Positions 16,315 to 27,249 of a stretch of DNA of 37,555 bases are shown here, piece by piece; positions within the stretch are counted from its first letter, which is position 1; each line of letters opens with the position of its first letter. The position numbers were made by a program, and so were the translations under genes. The stretch comes from Bacteroidales bacterium (GTDB lineage Bacteria; Bacteroidota; Bacteroidia; Bacteroidales; UBA932): NCBI GenBank assembly GCA_017527625.1, contig JAFXPV010000092.1, positions 1 through 37,555 of the forward strand. The letters are read 5' to 3'. The notes below the pieces were generated by a model that had not been told where the DNA came from, did no database searches, and saw nothing but the letters and a program-made list of their open reading frames with translations.

Positions 16315-19482
<3,168 letters not shown>

Positions 19483-19484
19483 AA

Positions 19485-19515
19485 TTTGGTCTAACGATAA
19501 AAATCACTACCTTTG
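19485..19515 (+). promoter_or_regulatory. tRNA-Asn promoter
   Basis: TTTG (19485-19488), 19 bases, TACCTTTG (19508-19515), 19 bases before the tRNA. A complete consensus promoter starting right behind the GH2 stop codon. Confidence 0.85.
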
Positions 19516-19534
19516 CAATCCCGAAAGGGAAAAT

Positions 19535-19608
19535 TCCTCTTTAGCTCAGTTGGTTAGAGCACCTGACTGTTAATCAGGGGGTCCTGGGTTCAAGTCCCCG
19601 AAGAGGAG
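19535..19608 (+). tRNA. tRNA-Asn (anticodon GTT)
   Basis: 74 bases. The acceptor stem TCCTCTT pairs with AAGAGGA, discriminator G. The D arm contains AGCTCAGTTGGTTAGAGC, the anticodon arm is CCTGA-CTGTTAA-TCAGG with anticodon GTT, and the T arm contains GGTTCAAGTCC. CCA is not encoded. Confidence 0.97.
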
Positions 19609-19611
19609 CGC

Positions 19612-19650
19612 AAAAAGCACCAGCAGAAATGCCGGTGCTTTTTGTTTTTT
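19612..19650 (+). terminator. Terminator after tRNA-Asn
   Basis: AAAAAGCACC (19612-19621) pairs with GGTGCTTTTT (19634-19643), with an inner GC/GC pair, followed by GTTTTTT. Confidence 0.88.
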
Positions 19651-19657
19651 GCTATGC

Positions 19658-20153
19658 TTTCACTATTTTCAATCTTCAGAAATAATGGAAAGTATGAAAA
19701 AGACGACGGCGGCCAGGGCTACGGCTACCAGGTCTGGATGGGCCGCCACAATTCGTGGCGCGCAATCGGGGGGCAGAACCAGCTGATAATGGTGATTCCG
19801 GAATATGACCTGGTGGTGGCTTCGAACGGACAGATAGGTGATGAAGCCGGCTTCAACCAACTCATCTATAATTTGCTGGACGGTATGAGCGACAAGAAGC
19901 TCAAACCCAATAAAAATTTCGACCTGCAGGCTGGTGCTCGTGGACCGGGACGGACGAACTGGGAGCATACTATCTCTCCCTGTTCAACAACGGCTGCCAG
20001 GAGCGTTTCGCTTTCAATTTCACCCCCGACCGCGATGAACTCACGATCACAATCGTGGCTCCCGAACCCAGACGTCTCCAGGGCAATCCCGCCCCTGCAC
20101 CGTCGACACGCAACGTCACCTTGACTGCCTCGCGCATCAAGACAACGTATTGA
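19658..20153 (+). pseudogene. Remnant of a beta-lactamase-family serine hydrolase (C-terminal part, frameshifted)
   Basis: From about 19700 the frame encodes GYGYQVWMG, AIGGQNQLIMVIPEYDLVVASNGQ and FNQLIYNLLDG, the typical C-terminal part of class C beta-lactamase-like serine hydrolases. The N-terminal catalytic Ser-x-x-Lys half is absent. Near 19915-19930 the reading shifts: the continuation WTGTDELGAYYLSLFNN, FNFTPDRDELTITIVAPEP and ASRIKTTY lies in another frame and ends at TGA 20151-20153. So the gene has lost its 5' portion and has a frameshift. It lies directly behind the tRNA-Asn terminator, a common place for insertion and decay. A sequencing error could explain the frameshift, but not the missing half. 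Confidence 0.82.
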
Positions 20154-20156
20154 TAC

Positions 20157-20612
20157 TTATCCTTCCAGTATCTGCCCGGCGGCGTTTTTGGTGTCGACTT
20201 TTTCGATGATACGCTCCAGAATGCCGTCTTGAGAGAAAATGAATGTACGGCGGAGGGTCCCCAGGACTGTCTTGCCGTACATCTTTTTTTCTCCCCACGC
20301 GCCGAAGCTTTGGAGCATTGCGGTCGATGTGTCTGCCAGCAGCCTGAACGGCAGTTCGTATTTGGCCCGGAACCCGGTGTGCGACTTTGCGGAATCTTTG
20401 CTGACGCCTATGACATTGTAGCCGGCGGCAGTAAGTGCAGCATAATTGTCGCGGAAACTGCAGGCCTCGGCCGTGCAGCCCGAAGTGTTGTCCTTGGGGT
20501 AGAAGTAGATGATAGTCTTGCGGCCGTTGCCGACCAGGTCAGCCGACCTTACAATGTTGCCGTCCTGGTCCGTGACCTCGAAATCCGGCATCCTGTCTCC
20601 GATTTTCAGCAT
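20157..20612 (-). CDS. bcp: Thioredoxin-dependent thiol peroxidase (bacterioferritin comigratory protein)
   Basis: A 151-residue peroxiredoxin. Peroxidatic Cys46 lies in SGCTAEAC with resolving Cys51, matching E. coli Bcp Cys45 and Cys50. KTIIYFYPKDNTSGC and YNVIGVSKDS are family segments. It reduces hydrogen peroxide and organic hydroperoxides using thioredoxin in the cytoplasm. The stop codon lies four bases from the end of the convergent pseudogene. The -7 element TAATTTTG is just upstream (20629-20636 on the reverse strand). Confidence 0.95.
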   Translation of the reverse strand: MLKIGDRMPDFEVTDQDGNIVRSADLVGNGRKTIIYFYPKDNTSGCTAEACSFRDNYAALTAAGYNVIGVSKDSAKSHTGFRAKYELPFRLLADTSTAMLQSFGAWGEKKMYGKTVLGTLRRTFIFSQDGILERIIEKVDTKNAAGQILEG

Positions 20613-20628
20613 AATAGCGCTTTTTCAA

Positions 20629-20636
20629 CAAAATTA
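20629..20636 (-). promoter_or_regulatory. bcp -7 element
   Basis: TAATTTTG on the reverse strand, 16 bases before the bcp ATG. Confidence 0.5.
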
Positions 20637-20694
20637 GCAATTCAGCATTGATTTGCATAAGGAACTGTTAAGCAAGATTGCAGATATTTTTTAC

Positions 20695-20702
20695 TAAATT
20701 TG
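20695..20702 (+). promoter_or_regulatory. -7 element of the alkaline phosphatase gene
   Basis: TAAATTTG, 34 bases before the ATG at 20737. No -33 match at the usual distance and no recognised Pho-box. Confidence 0.5.
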
Positions 20703-20736
20703 TTAGCATCAATAACCCTGCTTTACAATTATCACA

Positions 20737-21882
20737 ATGAAAAAATTACTTTGCACTCTTGCCCTTCTGGCTGTTGTGGCCACATCTTTTGCACAGACCG
20801 TCGAGAAAACAGAATACACTGCCTATATCGGTGAGACCACTGTCAACCACCAAGGCTCATACACCCCTGACTTCCGCTTCGACGCCACCAACAGGAAGGT
20901 GCGCAACGTCATCCTTCTGATCGGCGACGGAATGGGGCTGGCCGCCGTCAATGCCGGTATGTATGCCAACGGAGGTGAGCTGACCCTTACCAACCTGCAT
21001 ACCTTCGGCTTCGTGCGCACTCAGAGCGACGACAATTTCACTACTGACTCAGCAGCCTCAGGAACGGCATACGCCACCGGCCAGAAAACGACCAACGGCT
21101 TTGTCGGTATGGATCCCGGCAAGAATGCAATACCGAATATCCCCGAAATGCTCTCTCCGCGGGGCTATGCCTGCGGAGTCGTTTCTACTGATGACCTGAA
21201 CGGTGCAACTCCCGCATCTTTCTACGCACATCAGGATTCCCGCAACAAAACCGATGAAATCTGGGCCGACCTTCCCTCTGCCTGCCTTGACTTCGTTTCT
21301 GCCGGCTCCACTGAAGTCTTTGCAAAACGCCCCGAAGAGACCCGCAATGCCATCGAAAAGCGCTACAATATGGTAGGCAGCCTCAGCGAAGTGGACGGAG
21401 CGGCATCTCCGGTGATGTACCTCCCGCCCAGCGTACAGCTGGCCGACCGCGGCAACTATCTTCCCGCCACCACCCGCAAAGCCATTGAATACCTCTCGAA
21501 ACAGAGCAAGAAAGGCTTCTTCCTGATGGTAGAAGGCGCCCGCATCGACAAGGAAGAGCACAGCAACAACACTTACGGCTTCGTACGCGAGATGCTGGAT
21601 TTTGACAAGGCCATCGAAGAAGCCATCCGCTTCGCCGAGAAAGACGGCCACACTCTGGTAATCGTCAGCGCCGACCACGAGACCGGCGGTGTCGCTCTCC
21701 GCGGCGGCGATCCCGAGAAAGGATTCATCCGTACTTCATTCGCTTCAGGCAGCCATACTCCCATCACGGTGCCGCTGTTCGCTTTCGGTCCCAAGTCACA
21801 GCAGTTCCAGTGCTTCCTTGAGAACAGCGATGTGGCCAACAAGATTATGGAGATCCTGACAGGCAAGAATCCGAACAAATAG
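20737..21882 (+). CDS. Alkaline phosphatase (PhoA type), exported
   Basis: A 381-residue protein with signal peptide MKKLLCTLALLAVVATSFAQ. Metal and active-site motifs are LIGDGMG (residues 61-67), TDSAASGTAYATG with nucleophile Ser105, STDDLNGATPASF, EGARIDKEEHSNN, VSADHETGG and the final SHTPITVP. It hydrolyses phosphate monoesters in the periplasm using zinc and magnesium. It begins a co-directional run ending with fumarase and lies 24 bases upstream of the oxidoreductase gene. At 381 residues it is shorter than E. coli PhoA but normal for Bacteroidetes forms. Confidence 0.94.
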   Translation: MKKLLCTLALLAVVATSFAQTVEKTEYTAYIGETTVNHQGSYTPDFRFDATNRKVRNVILLIGDGMGLAAVNAGMYANGGELTLTNLHTFGFVRTQSDDNFTTDSAASGTAYATGQKTTNGFVGMDPGKNAIPNIPEMLSPRGYACGVVSTDDLNGATPASFYAHQDSRNKTDEIWADLPSACLDFVSAGSTEVFAKRPEETRNAIEKRYNMVGSLSEVDGAASPVMYLPPSVQLADRGNYLPATTRKAIEYLSKQSKKGFFLMVEGARIDKEEHSNNTYGFVREMLDFDKAIEEAIRFAEKDGHTLVIVSADHETGGVALRGGDPEKGFIRTSFASGSHTPITVPLFAFGPKSQQFQCFLENSDVANKIMEILTGKNPNK

Positions 21883-21906
21883 GATACAAACTTTAACAAT
21901 ACAGAT

Positions 21907-23256
21907 ATGAACAGACGCGAATTCCTCAAAACAGCCGGCTTTGCTGCAGCCGGAATGGTGGCCAGCACGCACGGTATGAGCGCAGCAAGCTACAGCCGCA
22001 TAATGGGAGCCAACGACAGGGTGAATGTAGCCGTGGTAGGTTACTCCGACCGTTTCAGGGGCTCTCTGCTTCCTGCCTTCCAGGCAAACTGCCAGAAGCA
22101 GAACTTCGACATCATCGGAGTGTCCGACCTGTGGAGACTCCGCAGGGAAGAAGCCAAGTCCAACCTTGAGACCAAGTTCGGTCACAACATCAGGACCTAT
22201 GTGAACAATGACAAGATGTATGAAGACAAGGACATCGACGCCGTCATCATCTCTACCGCCGATTTCCAACACGCGCTCCACGCCGCCGAGGCTGCAGAAA
22301 ACGGCAAGGATGCGTATGTAGAAAAGCCTTTCGCAGAGTCGATGGCTGATGCCAAAGTCGCCAAAGCTGCAATTGAGAAGGCCGGTACCATCGTGCAGAT
22401 AGGCTCTCAGCGTCGCAGTGCGCCCAACTACCACGCTGCCAACGATTTCATCCGTTCAGGCAAGTTCGGCGACATAGTTATGGTCGAGATGACTTGGAAT
22501 GTCAACCAGCCCGGCCGCTGGCGCCGTCCCAACGTCGTTCCTCTCCTCAAGAAAGAAGACACTGACTGGGACCGCTATCTGCTGAATCGTCCCAAACAGG
22601 AGTTCGACCCCCGCAAATACTTGGAGTTCCGTCTGTTCTGGCCGTTCTCGTCTGGTATTCCCGGCCAGTGGATGGCGCACCAGATCGATACCGTGCACTG
22701 GTTCACGGGGTACAACTACCCGCGCAGCGTAGCCGCCAACGGAGGTATCTACCTCTGGAAAGACGGCCGCACCAATTATGATACTATGACCGCAGTGCTC
22801 GACTATGGCCCGCTCGATGATCCCGGCAAGGGCTTCCAGGTAGTTTACTCTTCACGCTTCACCAATTCTGCAGGCGGCACCAAAGAGATATACTACTCAA
22901 ACGGCGGAGAGCTCAACCTCGATACCAATATGGTGTCTTCAAACGGCTATCTGACCGCCCGCGAAGCGAGAAGTATGGGTATGGAAGAGAACAAACTCGA
23001 ATCATTCTCCCTGTCTAATGCCGGTCCGATATCTACTGACGCAAATACCGGCGGCGACCCTATGACGACGCTGCATATGCTCAACTGGATGGAGTGCGTG
23101 CGAAGCCGCAAGCAGCCGAATGCCAACTATATGGCCGGCTACAACCATTCAATCGCCTGCCTTATGGTTACCGCAGCGCTCCGTACCCACGAGTATACAG
23201 TATTCGACGCAGCCAGCCAGGAAGTGATGGCCGGCGGCAAGGTATTCAGATATTGA
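21907..23256 (+). CDS. Tat-exported Gfo/Idh/MocA family oxidoreductase
   Basis: A 449-residue NAD(P)-dependent sugar oxidoreductase-type protein. The N-terminus [18 protein letters not shown] is a twin-arginine signal. The Rossmann fold starts [14 protein letters not shown], an unusual glycine pattern; [12 protein letters not shown] follows and the EKP motif (139-141, VEKPFAESM) supplies the conserved Lys. The C-terminal alpha/beta domain includes [31 protein letters not shown] and the late [10 protein letters not shown]. The family includes dehydrogenases and NAD-dependent glycosidases such as GH109. Pairing with the DUF6807 lipoprotein five bases downstream suggests a shared role in modified-sugar breakdown. 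Substrate is unknown. Confidence 0.9.
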   Translation: MNRREFLKTAGFAAAGMVASTHGMSAASYSRIMGANDRVNVAVVGYSDRFRGSLLPAFQANCQKQNFDIIGVSDLWRLRREEAKSNLETKFGHNIRTYVNNDKMYEDKDIDAVIISTADFQHALHAAEAAENGKDAYVEKPFAESMADAKVAKAAIEKAGTIVQIGSQRRSAPNYHAANDFIRSGKFGDIVMVEMTWNVNQPGRWRRPNVVPLLKKEDTDWDRYLLNRPKQEFDPRKYLEFRLFWPFSSGIPGQWMAHQIDTVHWFTGYNYPRSVAANGGIYLWKDGRTNYDTMTAVLDYGPLDDPGKGFQVVYSSRFTNSAGGTKEIYYSNGGELNLDTNMVSSNGYLTAREARSMGMEENKLESFSLSNAGPISTDANTGGDPMTTLHMLNWMECVRSRKQPNANYMAGYNHSIACLMVTAALRTHEYTVFDAASQEVMAGGKVFRY

Positions 23257-23261
23257 TCCGT

Positions 23262-24284
23262 ATGAGACGTTTACTGCTTTTTTTGCCGGTGCTGGCTCTG
23301 GCTGTGAGCTGCAGCGCCGGCAATAAGGCTGACGTCGCCTTTACGAGGGACGATGCAGCCCGCAAGGTGGACATCACAGTCAACGGGAAGTATTTCACAT
23401 CTTTGATTTATCCCGAGGATTTGGAGAAACCGGTCCTGTGGCCGATTGTATCCGCTTCGGGGAAAGAGATCACAAGAGGTTTTCCTCGCGCCCCGAGGGC
23501 ATTCGAAAGCACAGACCATCCGCATCAGACCGGACTGTGGTTCAATTTCGGAAATGTAAACGGCCTCGATTTCTGGAACAATTCCTACGCTATCCCTGCC
23601 GAACGCAAGTCTGCTTACGGCTCAGTGGTCTTCGACAAGGTTGTATCTGCCCGGGACGGTAAACTTGTGACCCTTTCGAATTGGGTTGACAACGACGGAA
23701 ACGTACTGATGACGGAAGAAACCACTTTTGTTTTCGACGGAACTGAGGACGAACGTTCAATTGTGAGAACTGCCAAACTCACTGCCGTAAGCCCCGTGGT
23801 GTTTGGTCAGAGCAAGGAGGGTATGCTGGGGCTGCGCGTTGACCGCGCCTTCCAGAAGCCGTCCGACAAGCCGGAGCGTTACACCGATGCGAACGGCATC
23901 GTGACGGAGGTGGCCACGGTCAACAACGAAGGTGTGTGCGGCGAGTATGTCAACAGTCTTGGTGACCGCGGTGACGACGTCTGGTCGAAGAGGGCCGAAT
24001 GGACGATGCTCAACGGCACCAAGGACGGTGACGACATCTCCATACTGATCATAGACTCCAAGGGCAACCCGAACTTCCCTGCCTGGTCGCACGCCCGCGG
24101 CTACGGCCTTTTCGCCGTCAACAATATGGGCGGCCGCGAATTCGACCGCAGCCTTCCCCAGCCGGTAGAGTACAGACTCCAGCCCGGCGAAACAGTGACA
24201 TTCACTTACAAAATCATAATCAAGGACAACGGCTTCCTCACGAGTGAGCAAGCCGCAGCCTTTGCGAAGGATTTCAACAAGTAA
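23262..24284 (+). CDS. DUF6807 (PmoA-like) lipoprotein
   Basis: A 340-residue protein. The signal peptide ends in a lipobox-like AVSC (Cys17), so it is probably lipid-anchored. The family signature includes [23 protein letters not shown], read here as [14 protein letters not shown] and LDFWNNS, then [26 protein letters not shown] and [11 protein letters not shown]. Homologues are labelled 'methane oxygenase PmoA' in databases, although there is no evidence for that activity; they are usually found beside Gfo/Idh/MocA oxidoreductases in sugar-use clusters. The ATG at 23262 is chosen since it starts the signal peptide; a longer frame from 23094 would overlap the oxidoreductase. Confidence 0.88.
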   Translation: MRRLLLFLPVLALAVSCSAGNKADVAFTRDDAARKVDITVNGKYFTSLIYPEDLEKPVLWPIVSASGKEITRGFPRAPRAFESTDHPHQTGLWFNFGNVNGLDFWNNSYAIPAERKSAYGSVVFDKVVSARDGKLVTLSNWVDNDGNVLMTEETTFVFDGTEDERSIVRTAKLTAVSPVVFGQSKEGMLGLRVDRAFQKPSDKPERYTDANGIVTEVATVNNEGVCGEYVNSLGDRGDDVWSKRAEWTMLNGTKDGDDISILIIDSKGNPNFPAWSHARGYGLFAVNNMGGREFDRSLPQPVEYRLQPGETVTFTYKIIIKDNGFLTSEQAAAFAKDFNK

Positions 24285-24289
24285 AGTGT

Positions 24290-24297
24290 TATATTTG
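24290..24297 (+). promoter_or_regulatory. Candidate -7 element before the HU-CCDC81 gene
   Basis: TATATTTG lies six bases before the ATG at 24304. If active, the transcript would be nearly leaderless. No -33 at the expected distance. Confidence 0.4.
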
Positions 24298-24303
24298 TAG
24301 GCT

Positions 24304-25206
24304 ATGAATGACGTAGATATTTTCGCCGCCTGTCTGAAGGACCTGCTGCTTGAGAACGATGTCGTGACCGTTCCCGGGCTCGGCAGTTTCCTGACACGGC
24401 TGATGCCTGCGTCGTTCTCGGATCTTGGCCGTACCATCAACCCGCCATACCGCAAACTGTCTTTCAGGACTGCTGAAACCGGTGATGCATCGCTCTTTAT
24501 GGCCGCTCTTGCCGCTTCTCTTGAAGAAGGCACCGACGTCGATGCGTGGCTGAAGTCTTTCGTGGCTGGTTTCAAGGAGGCCCTTGACCGCACGAAGAGG
24601 GTGGAGCTGGCAGGCCTGGGCGCTCTCAGGGCAACTGCCCAGAACGATTATTTCTTCGTGGCTTCTGAGGATCTCGACATCTATCCCGAAGGGATGGGCC
24701 TCGAGCCAGTGACCATCAAGTCCAGCACGCTGATGGATTACGGACTGGAACTGAAGGATGAACAGCAGGACTCGCAAGCGGATTCCGAGCCCATAACTAT
24801 GCTGGATCCCGAGTCAGAGTCAGAACCAGAAGCAACAACGGTGGCAGAGCCCGAGTCCGAACCTGTGGTGGAGCTTGTGGCTGAACCCTCCAGTGAGCAG
24901 GCAGCAGAGCATCAGCCTGCCATAGAACTGGAGTCCGAGCAGGAGTTGAATGTTGAAACAGAACCCGAGCCTGAGCCTGAGCCGGCTCCGGCTGAACCTG
25001 CTCCAATCGCAACACCCGCTTTAGAGCCGAAACCCCGCCGCCGCATAAAATGGTGGGCGGTAGTGCTCATCGTGCTGGCAGTGCTGCTTATCTTCCTGAT
25101 ACTCTCAGTCATTTTCAAAGACCAGCTTCCGTGGGGAACGGCGATAGACAGTTTCATCAACCACCTGCTCTATTCCGAAGAGGAACTGCGGCTCCTTAAT
25201 TCCTGA
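24304..25206 (+). CDS. HU-CCDC81-like membrane protein
   Basis: A 300-residue protein. Residues 1-130 hold two HU-like domains of the bacterial CCDC81 type: IFAACLKDLLLENDVVTVPGLGSFL at the start, given here as LLLENDVVTVPGLGSF, and FKEALDRTKRVELAGLGALR. Residues 150-240 are a low-complexity Glu/Pro/Ser/Ala linker with repeated E-P-E and S-E units. A membrane helix lies at about 248-270 (WWAVVLIVLAVLLIFLILSV), leaving about 30 residues outside. Related Bacteroidetes proteins end in a peptidoglycan-binding SPOR domain, which is absent here. It ends four bases before dnaG. Function unknown; an envelope or nucleoid-tethering role is possible. Confidence 0.85.
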   Translation: MNDVDIFAACLKDLLLENDVVTVPGLGSFLTRLMPASFSDLGRTINPPYRKLSFRTAETGDASLFMAALAASLEEGTDVDAWLKSFVAGFKEALDRTKRVELAGLGALRATAQNDYFFVASEDLDIYPEGMGLEPVTIKSSTLMDYGLELKDEQQDSQADSEPITMLDPESESEPEATTVAEPESEPVVELVAEPSSEQAAEHQPAIELESEQELNVETEPEPEPEPAPAEPAPIATPALEPKPRRRIKWWAVVLIVLAVLLIFLILSVIFKDQLPWGTAIDSFINHLLYSEEELRLLNS

Positions 25207-25210
25207 GGCA

Positions 25211-27241
25211 ATGATTGACAGGGCTACGGTCGACAGGATTCTCGATGCAACCCGCATCGAAGAGGTGATTGGGGATTTCGTATCGCTCAAGCGGCGAGGC
25301 GCGAACTACCTCGGCCTGTGCCCGTTCCACCAGGATAAGAATCCGTCCCTCAGCGTTTCGTCGACAAAGCAGATATTCAAATGCTTCGCCTGCGGCAAGG
25401 CCGGGACTGCGGTATCCTTCATAATGGAGCACGAGAAGATGTCGTACCCCGAGGCCCTGAAATATCTTGCGAAGAAATACGGCATCGAAGTAGTGGAGAA
25501 AGAGCAGAGCCCCGAGGAGATTGCTGCCCGCCTGAAGGGTGAAAGCCTGCTCATAGTCAACGAATATGCCCAGAAGTATTACCAGCAGCTTCTGTGGGAT
25601 GCCGCCCGCACCCACCTTGTAGGCCTGAGCTATTTCAAGGAGCGCAAGTTCACCGACGACACCATACGCAAGTTCGGGCTTGGCTTCGCACCCGCGGGCG
25701 GAAAGTCCTTCGCAGCCACTGCCAAGGAAGAGGGTTACAAAGAAGAATACCTCGTCGACAGCGGACTGGTCATCAAGCGGGACGACGGCTCCCTCAGCGA
25801 CCGCTTCTACGACCGCGTGATGTTTCCCATCCACTCCCTCAGCGGTCGTGTCATCGCGTTCGGAGGCCGTATCCTGACCAGCGACAAGAGCAAAGCCAAG
25901 TACATCAATTCGCCAGAGACCGAAGTCTACGTCAAGAACCGCTCCCTCTATGGCATCTACTTCGCCAAGACGGCGATAGCCAACAAGGATTGCTGCCTTC
26001 TGGTGGAAGGCTATACCGACGTGATTTCGATGCACCAGGCAGGCATAGAAAATGTCGTGGCCTCTTCAGGAACCTCCCTGACCGTCGGTCAGATATCTCT
26101 GATAAAACGTTTCACCGACAAGATAATAGTCATCTACGACGGTGATGCAGCCGGCATCAAGGCCTCCATCCGCGGAATCGATATGATCCTCCAGCAGGGT
26201 ATGAAGGTCGAAGTGGTGCTGCTGCCGCCGGAGGATGACCCGGATTCATTCGCAAAAGCGCACAGCCGCGAGGAGATAGAAGAGTTCATCGCTTCCAACA
26301 AGTGCGACTTCATCACTTTCAAGACAAATCTCCTGCTCAAGGAGATCGACAATGACCCGATACGTAAGGCTCAGCTCATCAACGACATCATCGAATCGGT
26401 GTCGGTGATTCCCGACCAGATTGAACGCAACGTCTATGTAGGCCAGGTGGCATCGCGTTTCGACATAAAGGAAGATGCGGTTTTCCAGAAGATAAGGCAG
26501 CTGCGGCAGCGCCGCAACTCTCTCGAGCAGTCCCGTAGCCGGATGGCGCAGCAAGAATCCCAGGCCCCTTTCGCCGGAGACTATGAGCCCATCCCTGCAG
26601 GATATGATGACGGTTCTTCAACCGAACAGATGGAGACGCCGGCCCAGCCGCTTACCGACGCATTCCTGGCCGTAAATGAGAAGGAGATCATTTATTACCT
26701 GCTCAAGTTCGGCGAGTATCCGATGTTCACTGATGACAGCCTGCGCTACGACAAAGATGCGGACAAGACAGCAGTCCCTACGGTGGCTGAGTATATCCGG
26801 CGTTCGATGGAGGAAGACGGCCTGCAGTTCGAGAATCCGGTGTTCAAGAAGATATATGACGAGTATTTCGCACGTCCACGCGAAGGCGGCGATGACTGTG
26901 AAGTCGCCCAGGGCAGGATTATCCGCTTCTTCTCCACCCATCCCGACCAGAACGTCGCAGCGACTATGATGGATGTCATCTGCGACAACTATCCCCTCAC
27001 CGTCAAAGTATACCGTGATTCCCTGACCCCCGAGGAGCAGCTGCTCGGACGCAATGTCCCCCGCGCCGTCATCGCCTACCGCATCAAGGTCATCGACCGG
27101 CTGTGCGCAGCGACAGTCAAGGAAGTCGACGCAGCCTTCAAAAAAGGTGACGGCGAAACCTGCAAGGAGAAGATGCGGCTGTTGTCCGCCCTCAATACTG
27201 TAAAAAATAATTTGCTACATTTGCAGTCATCCAAAAAATAA
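25211..27241 (+). CDS. dnaG: DNA primase
   Basis: A 676-residue primase that makes RNA primers at the replication fork. The CHC2 zinc ribbon is at Cys37, His40, Cys58 and Cys61 (CPFH and CFACG). The TOPRIM domain has LLVEGYTDVISMHQAG and IIVIYDGDAAGIKAS. The C-terminal helicase-interacting region is longer and less conserved, with a Gln/Ser-rich linker near residue 440. It follows the HU-CCDC81 gene by four bases and precedes metG by eight. The run HU-CCDC81-dnaG-metG-recX-prfB is tightly packed. Confidence 0.97.
   Translation: MIDRATVDRILDATRIEEVIGDFVSLKRRGANYLGLCPFHQDKNPSLSVSSTKQIFKCFACGKAGTAVSFIMEHEKMSYPEALKYLAKKYGIEVVEKEQSPEEIAARLKGESLLIVNEYAQKYYQQLLWDAARTHLVGLSYFKERKFTDDTIRKFGLGFAPAGGKSFAATAKEEGYKEEYLVDSGLVIKRDDGSLSDRFYDRVMFPIHSLSGRVIAFGGRILTSDKSKAKYINSPETEVYVKNRSLYGIYFAKTAIANKDCCLLVEGYTDVISMHQAGIENVVASSGTSLTVGQISLIKRFTDKIIVIYDGDAAGIKASIRGIDMILQQGMKVEVVLLPPEDDPDSFAKAHSREEIEEFIASNKCDFITFKTNLLLKEIDNDPIRKAQLINDIIESVSVIPDQIERNVYVGQVASRFDIKEDAVFQKIRQLRQRRNSLEQSRSRMAQQESQAPFAGDYEPIPAGYDDGSSTEQMETPAQPLTDAFLAVNEKEIIYYLLKFGEYPMFTDDSLRYDKDADKTAVPTVAEYIRRSMEEDGLQFENPVFKKIYDEYFARPREGGDDCEVAQGRIIRFFSTHPDQNVAATMMDVICDNYPLTVKVYRDSLTPEEQLLGRNVPRAVIAYRIKVIDRLCAATVKEVDAAFKKGDGETCKEKMRLLSALNTVKNNLLHLQSSKK
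27215..27222 (+). promoter_or_regulatory. Candidate -7 element of metG, inside the dnaG end
   Basis: TACATTTG, 28 bases before the metG ATG, within an AT-rich patch at the 3' end of dnaG. No -33 match seen. Confidence 0.4.
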
Positions 27242-27249
27242 ACTGAACT

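Noticed and set aside
23262..24284. Methane monooxygenase subunit
   Set aside because: The 'PmoA' label is a family name; the protein is a soluble lipoprotein without the membrane helices of particulate methane monooxygenase.
24780..25015. Direct repeats (GAGCCTGAGCC-type) as a CRISPR or tandem-repeat locus
   Set aside because: They are in-frame Glu-Pro codons of the HU-CCDC81 linker, irregular in spacing and without spacers.
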